Assembly: GCF_040215725.1 (NCBI RefSeq)
Contig: NZ_CP157967.1
Location: 1,240,001-1,304,000 of the forward strand
Direction: 5' to 3'
DNA length: 64,000 nucleotides
From: Rhizobium sp. ZPR4
GTDB taxonomy: Bacteria > Pseudomonadota > Alphaproteobacteria > Rhizobiales > Rhizobiaceae
A model generated the notes under the pieces. That model had not been told where the DNA came from. It ran no database searches and saw nothing but the letters and a program-made list of their open reading frames with translations. Position numbers and translations under genes: made by a program. Numbering within the stretch: position 1 is the first letter of the stretch; each line of letters opens with the position of its first letter. Shown here piece by piece: positions 18,867-27,488 of the stretch.

Positions 18867-19328
18867 GTGGGTATTGTCGTCTGGTGCATACTGTTTGCGA
18901 TCGTCATCTTCGTTGCTTACTACGCGACACGAATGGCATCGCAGAACAAGGAAGACGGCCTGCACGATACCGGCCTTGCGATTCTGGAATTCGGCCGCGC
19001 CTTTCCGACCGAAGCGATCCGTCAGTTGCAGGCGACCGCAGATGGGCAGGCGGTATTCGTGCGCCTGCATGACGACAAGGCTGGGTTCATGCGCAATGTG
19101 CGCAATCACTTCAGCGTCCACCTCATCGAGCCCGGCCGAGCGCATGCCAAGATCTCGGGAACCGGTCGCGGCTTGACGGTCGATTTTCTCGATGTGCCGC
19201 ACCACAACGGCACGTTCGAGTTCAAGACGCCCACGGAAGCCGCGGAAGTCTCGCTCTGGCTGCTCGGCAATTATGTCGCCGGCGAGGACGCGAAGCTCGA
19301 GCACCACGCGCCGCCGGCAACGACCTGA
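18867..19328 (+). CDS. Hypothetical single-pass membrane protein
   Basis: A 153-residue product with an N-terminal membrane helix (GIVVWCILFAIVIFVAYYATR, about 2-22), then a soluble domain of unknown type. I recognise no motif; it looks like a conserved rhizobial hypothetical. GTG 18867 is chosen because AGGGGGA lies 6 nt before it. An in-frame TTG at 18840 would add nine residues. It converges with trmFO (18 bp between stops), with no obvious terminator. Confidence 0.65.
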   Translation: MGIVVWCILFAIVIFVAYYATRMASQNKEDGLHDTGLAILEFGRAFPTEAIRQLQATADGQAVFVRLHDDKAGFMRNVRNHFSVHLIEPGRAHAKISGTGRGLTVDFLDVPHHNGTFEFKTPTEAAEVSLWLLGNYVAGEDAKLEHHAPPATT

Positions 19329-19346
19329 AATCCCGAAGCCCGATGG

Positions 19347-20783
19347 TCAGGCGCTTTCCGCAAATGCGGGCGCCTGCACGCCAAGCCATGTGGCGCAGTC
19401 GGCAAGCGCACGCTTGGCGATGAGTTGGCGCTTCATGATGGTCTTGTCCTTGCCGCGAAAGCGCTTCACGCCCTCCGGCTTGACGATCGCCCCCGGCTCC
19501 AGCTCCGGGAAAAGCCCGAAATTGATGTTCATCGGCTGGAAAGAGCGCTTGCCCGGCTCCTCGTCCGAAACGATATGGCCGCCGGTGATGTGGTTCAGCA
19601 GTGAACCGAGCGCCGTGGTGGGCGGGGGCAGCAAAGGTGTTTCGCCCTTGCGCTCCGCAGCCGCGAAACGACCGGCGAGCAGCCCGATGCTGGCGCTCTC
19701 GACATAGCCCTCGCAGCCGGTGATCTGGCCGGCAAAGCGCAGGCCCGGCCGGGACTTCAAGACCAGCGAGCGATCGAGCAGGGTCGGGGAGTTGATGTAG
19801 GTGTTGCGATGCAGCCCGCCGAGGCGGGCGAATTCCGCATTCTCGAGGCCGGGAATGAGCCGGAAGATTTCCGCCTGCGCCCCATACTTCAGCTTCGTCT
19901 GGAAACCGACCATGTTGTAGAGCGTGCCGAGCGCATTGTCCTGGCGCAGCTGCACGACGGCATAGGCCTTGACCGTAGGGTTATGGGCATTGGTGAGGCC
20001 CATCGGCTTCATTGGCCCGTGGCGCAGCGTCTCGCGTCCGCGCTCGGCCATGACCTCGATCGGCAGACAGCCGTCGAAATAGGGCGTTCCTTCCCATTCC
20101 TTGAAGCCGACGGCGTCGCCGGCGATCAGGGCATCGACGAAGGTATTGTATTGGGCCTCGTCCATTGGGCAGTTGATATAATCCTTGCCCGTGCCGCCGG
20201 GGCCGACCTTGTCGTAGCGCGACTGATACCAGCAGATGTCCATGTCGATGCTCTCGCGATAGACGATCGGCGCGATGGCATCGAAGAAGGCGAGCGCATC
20301 CGCGCCCGTTTCCGCCTGGATGGCGCTGGCAAGCCCGGGTGCCGTCAGCGGGCCGGTGGCGATGATCGCCTGATCCCATTCCTTCGGCGGCAGGCCCTGG
20401 ATTTCCTCACGGACGACTGTGATCAGCGGGTGGCCATGCACGGCCTGCGTCACCGCGGCAGAAAAGCCATCGCGGTCGACGGCGAGCGCGCCGCCGGCCG
20501 GCACCTGATGCTTGTCCGCGCATGCCATGATCAGCGAGCCCGCCATGCGCATTTCCGCATGGATGACGCCGACGGCATTGCTGGTCGCATCGTCGGAGCG
20601 GAACGAGTTGGAGCATACCAGCTCGGCAAGATCGTCCGTCTTGTGCGCCTCGGTGCCGCGCACGCCGCGCATTTCATGCAGGATGACGGGTACACCGGCA
20701 TTGGCGATCTGCCAGGCGGCTTCCGAGCCGGCAAGCCCGCCGCCGATGACGTGAATGGGAGAGTGGGAAGGGATCTGTGTCAT
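19347..20783 (-). CDS. trmFO: Methylenetetrahydrofolate--tRNA (uracil-54) methyltransferase TrmFO
   Basis: FAD- and folate-dependent enzyme making ribothymidine at position 54 of tRNA. The 478-residue product has the FAD-binding motif [18 protein letters not shown] near residue 10 and the catalytic-cysteine region [12 protein letters not shown] near residue 57. ATG 20783 (MTQIPSHSP) is chosen over an upstream in-frame start at 20819 because it is closer to the conserved beta-alpha-beta fold. Older annotation names this family Gid. Confidence 0.93.
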   Translation of the reverse strand: MTQIPSHSPIHVIGGGLAGSEAAWQIANAGVPVILHEMRGVRGTEAHKTDDLAELVCSNSFRSDDATSNAVGVIHAEMRMAGSLIMACADKHQVPAGGALAVDRDGFSAAVTQAVHGHPLITVVREEIQGLPPKEWDQAIIATGPLTAPGLASAIQAETGADALAFFDAIAPIVYRESIDMDICWYQSRYDKVGPGGTGKDYINCPMDEAQYNTFVDALIAGDAVGFKEWEGTPYFDGCLPIEVMAERGRETLRHGPMKPMGLTNAHNPTVKAYAVVQLRQDNALGTLYNMVGFQTKLKYGAQAEIFRLIPGLENAEFARLGGLHRNTYINSPTLLDRSLVLKSRPGLRFAGQITGCEGYVESASIGLLAGRFAAAERKGETPLLPPPTTALGSLLNHITGGHIVSDEEPGKRSFQPMNINFGLFPELEPGAIVKPEGVKRFRGKDKTIMKRQLIAKRALADCATWLGVQAPAFAESA

Positions 20784-20891
20784 GCGCGCGTCATTATCAC
20801 GGGCAAGCCGGCGATCCAATGCTTTGCTAAAGCATGTCGCGCAAAAGTGGGCTGCGCTTGGGGTCCCAGCGGCATTTCAATCGCCGGAATC

Positions 20892-20915
20892 AAAAACGGC
20901 GCCGAAAGGCGCCGT
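20892..20915 (-). terminator. Rho-independent terminator of the first DUF1127 gene
   Basis: On the minus strand ACGGCGCC-TTTC-GGCGCCGT is followed by TTTTGATT (stem arms 20896-20903 and 20908-20915), 29 bp after the DUF1127 stop. Confidence 0.8.
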
Positions 20916-20944
20916 CTTGAGACAGTCTACTCAGTCCGTTCCGA

Positions 20945-21088
20945 TTAACGGAAAGAACGAGCAGCGATGTTGCGGATTTCGTAGCGGCTGACGCCGATGT
21001 CCGAAAGGGTCTGGCTGGAAAGGTTGCCAAGTTCGTTCAGAGTGCGGCGGTAGCTGATCCAGTTCTTTGCAATGCGAAGCGGGTTCAT
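20945..21088 (-). CDS. DUF1127 small protein (copy 1)
   Basis: A 47-residue Arg-rich protein, MNPLRIAKNWISYRRTLNEL being its first 20 residues, with the DUF1127/YjiS pattern (RRTLNELGNLS...LSDIGVSRYEI). Proteins of this family in alphaproteobacteria have been reported to bind RNA or metabolic proteins and to affect phosphate or stress responses; its role here is unknown. A GAGGACA Shine-Dalgarno sits just before ATG 21088. It has its own promoter (21148-21185) and its own terminator (20892), so it is monocistronic. It is about 45% identical by eye to copy 2. Confidence 0.85.
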   Translation of the reverse strand: MNPLRIAKNWISYRRTLNELGNLSSQTLSDIGVSRYEIRNIAARSFR

Positions 21089-21147
21089 GATCTTGTCCTC
21101 GGTATCTTGTTTGCGAGCGGTACGATTACCGCCTCAGCGCTTGCACT

Positions 21148-21185
21148 CTATATAGGCGCGAGGACGTGATTTGTGCAGTGCAAAG
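21148..21185 (-). promoter_or_regulatory. Promoter of DUF1127 copy 1 with a TGC-N3-GCA box
   Basis: On the minus strand TTGCACTGCACAA (21183 to 21171) is followed by exactly 15 nt and the -10 hexamer CTATAT (21155 to 21150). With a 17-bp spacer the -35 is CTGCAC, inside the box, against the rhizobial consensus CTTGAC-N17-CTATAT. The transcript would start near 21143, about 55 nt before the ATG. The rest of the 305-bp gap to the second DUF1127 gene holds that gene's terminator and nothing else I can name. Confidence 0.5.
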
Positions 21186-21316
21186 AAAAGGTCCCTGCTA
21201 TGCATTTGTGCAATATGACGCTTAAAAAGACACCAATGCTCAAAATTTGTGTGCTCTGCAGATAAGGAATAGCTCGCGGCAGATTCGGTTATGCTGCGCT
21301 TGCTCAGTCGATAGGC

Positions 21317-21355
21317 AAAAAAGAACGCCCGCCGCGGAGGTCCGCAACGGGCGTT
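21317..21355 (-). terminator. Rho-independent terminator of the second DUF1127 gene
   Basis: On the minus strand AACGCCCG...CGGGCGTT (arms 21348-21355 and 21324-21331), with an inner GCGGA/TCCGC stem, is followed by CTTTTTTGCC. It lies 38 bp after the DUF1127 stop. Confidence 0.8.
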
Positions 21356-21393
21356 GAGAAGGCTTTCGCTGAAAGGCGAGGCCTATCCGGCGA

Positions 21394-21540
21394 TTAACGG
21401 CCGGTGGCTTCGCGAGCAACGCGATGGATGTCGGCGCGGTCGATGCCGAGGTCGTGCAGTTCACGCGAGCTCATGCGGCCGAGTTCGTTAACGGTCTGAC
21501 GATACTTGCGCCAGTTGTTGAAAGAGCGGGTCAGGTTCAT
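21394..21540 (-). CDS. DUF1127 small protein (copy 2)
   Basis: A 48-residue basic protein with the DUF1127 pattern YRQTVNELGRMSSRELHDLG then IDRADIHRVARE. ATG 21540 is preceded by GAAAGGGACTACA, a usable Shine-Dalgarno; the longer upstream frame lacks family similarity. It is a paralogue of the gene 305 bp downstream on the same strand. Its upstream region does not carry the TGC-N3-GCA promoter box seen for copy 1, only an AT-rich CATATATTTAAATC near 21610, so the two copies may be regulated differently. Confidence 0.87.
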   Translation of the reverse strand: MNLTRSFNNWRKYRQTVNELGRMSSRELHDLGIDRADIHRVAREATGR

Positions 21541-21969
21541 TGTAGTCCCTTTCGAGGATCTCAGGATCGAGCAGTTCCACAATTGGTTCCGTCGTCGATC
21601 TAATGGATTTAAATATATGCTGCGCCGCGAAAACTAAAAGAGCGAAAGCTTCATGTCACCTATGCATAAGATGCAAGCCTTATAGGCGTTTTGCCTAAGA
21701 TGGCGGCTGCTTTGTGTGCATAGCGCGGCCAAAGGGTGTTTGCCGCAGGAAGTCGATTCCGCGTATGAGCCCAGCGTTCCAGGGCAGTTACCGATGACTG
21801 CCGGCTTTTGGCCACCTTTTCGCCAGCCTTGCTGTTTTGGAAGGGGTCGAATGCTATCGCAAGCTGCCTTCGGTCGGTGGAAAACGATCCCACCAGTCGT
21901 CTACGCCGACATTTGCCAATTGGCTGGTCGCGCATATGTCCAGGCAACATAAACCGATTTAAGTGGGCA

Positions 21970-22166
21970 AAAAATAACGCCCACCGCGGGAGGAGGATGC
22001 GGTGGGCGTCACTTATAGTGATTGACGACTTGGGAGGAGGAGTGTCGTCAATCGATCGGAGCGCATTGGGAGGAGGAGTATGCGGCTCCGAATATCGTGT
22101 CGGGATATCCATCCCCAGGCTTAGTCCGATCTGCATCGGCCCGGCGCGCCACCGCCGTGTTTGTTG
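21970..22166 (-). ncRNA. Predicted anti-Shine-Dalgarno (cuckoo/alpha-r14-type) small RNA
   Basis: On the minus strand three consecutive hairpins each expose the 9-mer CCTCCTCCC in the loop. They lie at 22090-22057 (10 bp with one bulged base), 22053-22020 (10 bp perfect) and 22009-21977 (11 bp perfect); the modules repeat every 33-34 nt. The last one is followed by TTATTTTTT and therefore also serves as the terminator. CCTCCTCCC is complementary to a strong Shine-Dalgarno. Known rhizobial cuckoo/alpha-r14 RNAs and the Rhodobacter CcsR RNAs have this design. The 5' end near 22166 is inferred from the -10 at 22178-22173. The RNA would be about 195 nt. Only the hairpin part is directly supported. 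Confidence 0.75.
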
Positions 22167-22172
22167 TCCAAT

Positions 22173-22206
22173 AAATAGTATGACTTTTCGAATTTGTGCA
22201 GCGCAA
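22173..22206 (-). promoter_or_regulatory. Promoter of the anti-SD RNA, same layout as the DUF1127 copy 1 promoter
   Basis: On the minus strand TTGCGCTGCACAA (22206 to 22194), 15 nt, then CTATTT (22178 to 22173). The box differs from that of DUF1127 copy 1 at one of 13 bases and the distance to the -10 is identical. The implied -35 is CTGCAC in both. Confidence 0.5.
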
Positions 22207-22416
22207 TAATTTCATGGGAGGCATGAGCTCTGCGCATATCTTTTATCGGTATCTCTTTACCGGTCCTAAGGATACTCTATGGTCCGTTAATTCCGTATTA
22301 ATATGGCACATATTCCCGTAGCCGAAGCTTCTACCGGAACTGCGTGGCTCGCATCGATTGTGCGGCGATTTGTGCTAACTCTGTCGCGAGCAGAATCGCA
22401 GCGAGGGGAGCCGGGC

Positions 22417-23556
22417 ATGTACAGAGGCAGGCTGGAGCGGGATCTGAAAATCTGGACCGACAAGGGTCTGGTCGACGCGGGAACGGCGAAAGCCATCCTC
22501 AGCGAGTATGACGGTCGCCAGACAAGTTTCAGCGCTGGCCGGGTATTGACCATTATCGCCGCCGCGCTTTTCGGTCTCGCCATATTGCTGTTCATTTCGG
22601 CAAACTGGGAGGCCCTTCCGAGAATTGCCCGTCTGCTGGGGCTTGTCGCGATGATATGGGGCTTCTATCTCGCAGCCGCCTATTTGCTGGCGCGTGGGCG
22701 TTCCATTCTTGCAGCCGGGCTTTTGATCCTCGGCACCTTGAGTTTCGGCGGCGCGATGGCGCTGGTCGGCCAGATGTACAATCTGTCCGGCGACGAGCTC
22801 AGAATGATGATCGTCTGGTTCATTGCTGCCTGCATCGTCGCGGCGTCGTTTCGGTCCTCGGCGCAGGTCGGGCTTGCCGGCTTCCTCGCCTGGGCATTTT
22901 GCGGCGTCTACCTCTGGGGACATCTCGACGAATGGTATGGCCTGATGCCCTGGATTCCGCCTTTGATGGCCGTGGTCCTGATTGTGCTCGTTCGCTATGC
23001 CGACGCGCCGGCGGCGCGGCATCTGGCCTACCTCATGCTCGTCGGCTGGTTGACATGGCTGTTTGGCCGCCACGAGGAGCTTAATACCGCGATCCTGTTT
23101 GCCGCTCTCGGCATGGCGGCTTTTCTCGTTGTCAGCATTCCCGCTTCGCCGCTGATGCCTTTTGCGCGCACAGCCGGCGCAGCACCAGCCTTCTATGCCT
23201 TTCTTGTCGCATCGATCGGCTTCTTTCTGGTCCATGCCGAAATCAGCAACGGTTCCTTTGAGAATAATGTCTGGATCGAAGATAAAATGCCGCTCGTCAT
23301 CGTGGCGGCGGCGACACTGGCGAGCTCGGTGATTGCCATCGCGCTTAGCGGTCGCGACAATGGCGCGGTGCGCTATCTCGCCTATTTCGTCTTTTCCTGC
23401 GAGATTCTCTATCTCGCCAGCGAGACGATCGGCTCGATCATCGGCACGGCGGGGTTCTTTCTCGTCGCCGGATTGCTTGTGGCGATTGCCGCCTGGCTGG
23501 TCATCCAGCTCGAGCGGCGTTTTTCCGATAATCGCGGGCAGGGGACAGGGGCATGA
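22417..23556 (+). CDS. DUF2157 integral membrane protein
   Basis: A 379-residue protein with the DUF2157 N-terminal cytoplasmic segment (RLERDLKIWTDKGLVDAGTA) followed by about ten hydrophobic segments. Function unknown. The frame is open upstream, but ATG 22417 follows GAGGGGA by 7 nt and matches the family start. The stop overlaps the ATG of the GDYXXLXY gene (ATGA), so the two are translationally coupled, which is how these families usually occur. The region before it is occupied by the minus-strand small RNA. Confidence 0.82.
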   Translation: MYRGRLERDLKIWTDKGLVDAGTAKAILSEYDGRQTSFSAGRVLTIIAAALFGLAILLFISANWEALPRIARLLGLVAMIWGFYLAAAYLLARGRSILAAGLLILGTLSFGGAMALVGQMYNLSGDELRMMIVWFIAACIVAASFRSSAQVGLAGFLAWAFCGVYLWGHLDEWYGLMPWIPPLMAVVLIVLVRYADAPAARHLAYLMLVGWLTWLFGRHEELNTAILFAALGMAAFLVVSIPASPLMPFARTAGAAPAFYAFLVASIGFFLVHAEISNGSFENNVWIEDKMPLVIVAAATLASSVIAIALSGRDNGAVRYLAYFVFSCEILYLASETIGSIIGTAGFFLVAGLLVAIAAWLVIQLERRFSDNRGQGTGA

Positions 23557-24173
23557 CTGATTTGGCTGACGGGAGCGTGGTTGCAAACGGGAATGCCCGC
23601 CGGGTCTGGATCGCCGCCATCGTCGTTGCGGCTCTGCAGACCGCCGTGCTGGGCTACATGGTTGGCGAGCGGGCCTGGGGCCTGCGAAGCGGCGTCGAGA
23701 TTCTCTTGAAGACCGCGCCGGTCGATCCACGCGATCTTCTGCGCGGCGACTACGTGACCTTGAACTACGACATCTCACGGGTTCCGTTCTCGACGATGGT
23801 CGAGGGGCCGCCGAAAATGAGCCAAAGTGCCGCGATATTGTCCGTTCGCCTGAAGAAGCAGGGCGATGGCTACTGGGGGATCGTCGAATCATCCTTCGGA
23901 AAGCTTGAGCCGAAACCCGATACGGTCGTGCTCAAAAGTCTGCCTGTCGATTATGTTTTCTATGGCGATGCCACCGATCCCCAGCAGGTGATTGTTGGAG
24001 TGACTTATGGCATCGAGCGCTACTATGTGCCCGAGGGGCAGGGGCACGATATCGAGATCGCCCGCAACGACAATCGCGTCGCCATTGCGGCGCGGGTGTC
24101 TTCCGATGGCGTTGCCCATATCAGAAGCCTGCTTCTCGATGGCAAATCCGTCTACGAGGAACCGCTTTACTGA
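23553..24173 (+). CDS. GDYXXLXY domain-containing membrane-anchored protein
   Basis: A 206-residue protein with one N-terminal membrane helix (VWIAAIVVAALQTAVLGYMV, about 18-37) and an extracytoplasmic domain carrying the family signature GDYVTLNYDIS near residue 65. Function unknown. It is coupled to the DUF2157 gene by a 4-bp overlap and the two are very likely partners in one membrane complex. No terminator is obvious before tRNA-Leu 145 bp downstream. Confidence 0.82.
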   Translation: MTDLADGSVVANGNARRVWIAAIVVAALQTAVLGYMVGERAWGLRSGVEILLKTAPVDPRDLLRGDYVTLNYDISRVPFSTMVEGPPKMSQSAAILSVRLKKQGDGYWGIVESSFGKLEPKPDTVVLKSLPVDYVFYGDATDPQQVIVGVTYGIERYYVPEGQGHDIEIARNDNRVAIAARVSSDGVAHIRSLLLDGKSVYEEPLY

Positions 24174-24318
24174 CGATATCGGCGCGAAGAGCCACGATAA
24201 GCTTTAGCGTCGTCGCGGAACCGTCATTTTTCCTTTGCGTGGTTTGAAACGGGTGATATAGAGACGCCGCGCTCCGGAAGGCCCCATGGGCAGGCATTCG
24301 CCATGCGGTTTTGGGAAC

Positions 24319-24403
<85 letters not shown>

Positions 24404-24682
24404 ACACTGTCTTGTGGACGGGGGGAGGCTGACCAAGCCTGTCTTCCGATATGCCGCAGGACGCGCCATCTTGCCCAAAGCATCCCGCTTTCGATGAGGA
24501 AGGGGACAAGATGTTTTGGCTCGTGACGGGATAGAGCTGCCTTTTGCGCGTTCGTTCGAATGCGCGGCGCTCTTGCAAGGTGAAAGAGAATTGCATCCAA
24601 GCCACGCTCGGGATTTTCCGGCGTCGTGCTCATCGAAACGAACGGCTGTCTGGGCACGGCCGCCATGAATGAAGGTAGGACA

Positions 24683-26176
24683 ATGCAGGTTATCGAAACG
24701 CTCGCTGAAGGGCTGAAGCGCGAAATCAAGGTGGTCATCCCGGCCAAGGACATGGAAGTGCGCATGAACGAGCGCCTGGCCGAGGTCAAGGACAAGGTCC
24801 GCATCAACGGCTTCCGTCCGGGCAAGGTTCCGGTCTCGCACCTTAAGAAGGTCTACGGCAAGTCGATCATGGCCGATCTGGTCAACGAGATCGTTCGCGA
24901 CCAGCCGCCGGCGATCCTGACCGAGCGCGGCGAAAAGTCGGCAACCCAGCCGGAAATCGCCATGACGGAAGACCAGGACGAGGCAGAAAAGATCCTCTCC
25001 GCTCAGGCCGACTTCGAATTCACGCTGTCTTACGAAGTCATCCCGGCGATCGAGCTGAAGTCCGTCAAGGGCATCAAGGTCACGCGCGAAGTCGCTGAAA
25101 TCGGCGAAGACGAAGTGACCGAGCAGATCCTCAAGATCGCTGAAAGCGCTCGTAGCTACGAAACCAAGAAGGGCAAGGCTGCCAACGGCGACCGCGTGAC
25201 CATCGATTACCTCGGCAAGGTTGACGGCGTTGCCTTCGACGGCGGTAAGGACGAAGACTCGCAGCTCGTTCTCGGTTCCAACCGCTTCATCCCGGGCTTT
25301 GAAGAGCAGCTCGTCGGCGTCAAGGCTGGCGATGAGAAGGTCATCACCGTAACCTTCCCGGCCGACTATCCGGCCAAGAACCTCGCTGGCAAGGAAGCTA
25401 CCTTCGACATCAACGTCAAGGAAGTCGCAGCGCCCGGCGAAGTCGAAATCAATGACGAACTCGCTTCCAAGCTCGGCCTCGAATCGGCCGACCGCCTGAA
25501 GGAGATCGTTCGTGGCCAGATCGAAAGCCAGTACGGCTCGGTCACCCGCCAGAAGGTCAAGCGTCAGATCCTCGACCAGCTTGACGAAATGTATCAGTTT
25601 GACACCCCGCAGAAGCTGGTCGACGCTGAGTTCGCCAGCATCTGGCGCCAGATCGAGACCGACCTCAGCGAATCCGGCAAGACCTTCGAAGACGAAGACA
25701 CCACCGAAGAGAAGGCTCGCGAAGAATATCGCAAGCTTGCCGAGCGCCGTGTTCGCCTCGGCCTCGTTCTCTCCGAAATCGGCGAAAAGGCCGGCGTGGA
25801 AGTGACCGAAGACGAGCTGCAGCGTGCACTCTATGCCCAGCTTCAGCAGTTCCCGGGCCAGGAAAAGGAAATCCTGGAATTCTTCCGCAACACGCCCGGC
25901 GCCTCCGCCAACCTGCGCGCGCCGATCTTCGAAGAAAAGGTCATCGATCACCTGCTGACCGAAGTCGACGTCACGGACAAGACCGTTTCCAAGGAAGCGC
26001 TGCTGGCCGACGACGAGGAAGAAGAAGGCAAGCCGGCTGCCAAGAAGGCTGCTCCGAAGAAGAAGGCTGCTGCCAAGGCTGAAGCAACCGAAGCTGCCGC
26101 CGAAGGCGAAGAAGCTGCTGCTCCGAAGAAGAAGGCCGCTCCGAAGAAGAAGGCTGCTGAAGACAGCGCCGAATAA
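24683..26176 (+). CDS. tig: Trigger factor (ribosome-associated chaperone, peptidyl-prolyl isomerase)
   Basis: Trigger factor binds the ribosome near the exit tunnel and assists folding of nascent chains. The 497-residue product has the ribosome-binding N-domain with the signature GFRPGKVP near residue 46, an FKBP-like PPIase domain (about 160-250) and the C-terminal cradle. Past residue about 435 there is an unusual Lys/Ala/Glu low-complexity tail with [15 protein letters not shown] repeats. ATG 24683 ([15 protein letters not shown]) is preferred over the upstream in-frame start at 24626, given the family N-terminus and the AAGGTAGGACA ahead of it. A strong terminator follows at 26203. Confidence 0.95.
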   Translation: MQVIETLAEGLKREIKVVIPAKDMEVRMNERLAEVKDKVRINGFRPGKVPVSHLKKVYGKSIMADLVNEIVRDQPPAILTERGEKSATQPEIAMTEDQDEAEKILSAQADFEFTLSYEVIPAIELKSVKGIKVTREVAEIGEDEVTEQILKIAESARSYETKKGKAANGDRVTIDYLGKVDGVAFDGGKDEDSQLVLGSNRFIPGFEEQLVGVKAGDEKVITVTFPADYPAKNLAGKEATFDINVKEVAAPGEVEINDELASKLGLESADRLKEIVRGQIESQYGSVTRQKVKRQILDQLDEMYQFDTPQKLVDAEFASIWRQIETDLSESGKTFEDEDTTEEKAREEYRKLAERRVRLGLVLSEIGEKAGVEVTEDELQRALYAQLQQFPGQEKEILEFFRNTPGASANLRAPIFEEKVIDHLLTEVDVTDKTVSKEALLADDEEEEGKPAAKKAAPKKKAAAKAEATEAAAEGEEAAAPKKKAAPKKKAAEDSAE

Positions 26177-26202
26177 TCGGCTTTTCTTCCGGACTGAAAT
26201 TA

Positions 26203-26233
26203 AGCCCTGCCGCTCGTGGCAGGGCTTTTTTTA
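26203..26233 (+). terminator. Rho-independent terminator of tig
   Basis: Stem AGCCCTGCC / GGCAGGGCT (26203-26211 and 26218-26226) followed by a run of T, 27 bp after the tig stop. Confidence 0.9.
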
Positions 26234-26305
26234 TGCGGTACAGTAAACGCCTTCCCCCGCAGACAAGGGGAAGGCTGAGGGGTTAGAGACTAGCGGCTGG
26301 ACGGA

Positions 26306-27115
26306 CTATTCCTTATCCAGCGCGTGGCGGATGGCGATCTCGACCGGACTATAGGCCCCATCAGCTCGTTCCAATCGATAAGGTTCGGCAAGGCCGATCG
26401 AAGGCTGCGCCATGAAGCGCGGTGTGGCGCCTCGATGCTTCTGCGCGGCGTGGATGAGGAAGGGATGGCAGATGTAGACCGTGCCCGCTTTTCCGGTTGC
26501 CAATGCCTGAGGTCGGTCTGCTCCCATATGCTCAAGCATCATGCGAGAACGCCCTTGCTCTCCGGCGGGCTCAAGATAGCGCGCCATATCCATATGGGAG
26601 CCGACACGGATGCGGGTCGGCGCGTCGTCTTCACCGACATCGGAAAACAGGAACAGCGTAAGCAGCGCGCGCCCCCGCGAAGTGACATTCACCCGCCAGG
26701 CAGAGAAGTCGCTTTGCTCATTCGGGTCACAATCGTCCCCAGGAAAGCTGAGATCGACGTGCCAGCCGGCGTCACCGGGATCGTCCGGATGCGGGAACCG
26801 CACCGGGAAGGTGCCAAGCCCATCTCTTGGAGTCCACCGCCCCCGCCCGACCAGTTGATCGAAAGCGGTGTGCAAAATGGGCATATTGGCGATGGTGCGG
26901 AATGGCTCGCCGCCATAGCCTGGCAGCCGGACGACTGGAAATCTCCAGCTGGCAGTGTCGTGCTCGCTGCACGGGATATCGCGCCACATGATGGCACGGG
27001 CTTCGGCAGCCTGTTCCTGTGAAAACGCATCGTTGATGCGTATAAAACCTTGTTCAATGAAATCGTTCAGCTGTGCGTCGGAAAGCGTAGCCGGATACTG
27101 TTTTTCAGATGGCAT
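26306..27115 (-). CDS. Phytanoyl-CoA dioxygenase-family protein
   Basis: Predicted Fe(II)/2-oxoglutarate-dependent oxygenase of 269 residues. The metal motif HxD is seen in GWHVDLSFPGDD and the distal His in VYICHPFLIHAAQKHRG. Substrate unknown. ATG 27115 (MPSEKQYPATLSD) is chosen, with GAGAGAGATTTC before it; ATG 27133 and a farther start are in frame. It converges with tig and is isolated from the HAD gene by a 373-bp gap. In the latter I see only a short palindrome AGCGCT-AA-AGCGCT near 27394 and the HAD Shine-Dalgarno. Confidence 0.8.
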   Translation of the reverse strand: MPSEKQYPATLSDAQLNDFIEQGFIRINDAFSQEQAAEARAIMWRDIPCSEHDTASWRFPVVRLPGYGGEPFRTIANMPILHTAFDQLVGRGRWTPRDGLGTFPVRFPHPDDPGDAGWHVDLSFPGDDCDPNEQSDFSAWRVNVTSRGRALLTLFLFSDVGEDDAPTRIRVGSHMDMARYLEPAGEQGRSRMMLEHMGADRPQALATGKAGTVYICHPFLIHAAQKHRGATPRFMAQPSIGLAEPYRLERADGAYSPVEIAIRHALDKE

Positions 27116-27488
27116 GAAATCTCTCTCGATCATCGCGCCGTTTTCGCCCTTTCCTGTGCGGGCATCACGGCTGTTTCGGCAAAGACCCACCCACGGCCTC
27201 ACGGCCGTTAAGGCGGTCTCGTCTTCAATTGGCTGAAAGCCTAGGGATCAGCGGCTTATGAAGAAGACCGAAGCGATGTTGAGAATGCTCATCATGCCGA
27301 CAGAGTAGTGAGCCCTGCCTGCGTGGTCAATATTGTCTCGTCAGGAGTTCCGGCTTGATAAAGCCCATACAGTTCCGGACACTGCGCCTGTAGCGCTAAA
27401 GCGCTATCGGTTGCGATCGACACTTCTTCCCAGTGTCACAGGCTCTCTCTGGAAACGCGGCACGATAAGATGACGAAGGAGGCCGAAC

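Noticed and set aside
20815..20860. Possible fragment of another rhizobial repeat (AAAGCATGTCGCGCAAAAGTG)
   Set aside because: It resembles a short repeat I recall from rhizobial genomes, but there is only one partial copy here, so I cannot support it.
22032..22076. GGGAGGAGG stretches on the plus strand as ribosome-binding sites
   Set aside because: None is followed by a start codon with a convincing frame; the repeats make sense only as loop motifs on the minus strand.
21716..22209. Plus-strand frames over the small RNA region
   Set aside because: They run through the hairpin modules, lack ribosome sites in the right places and have no family similarity.
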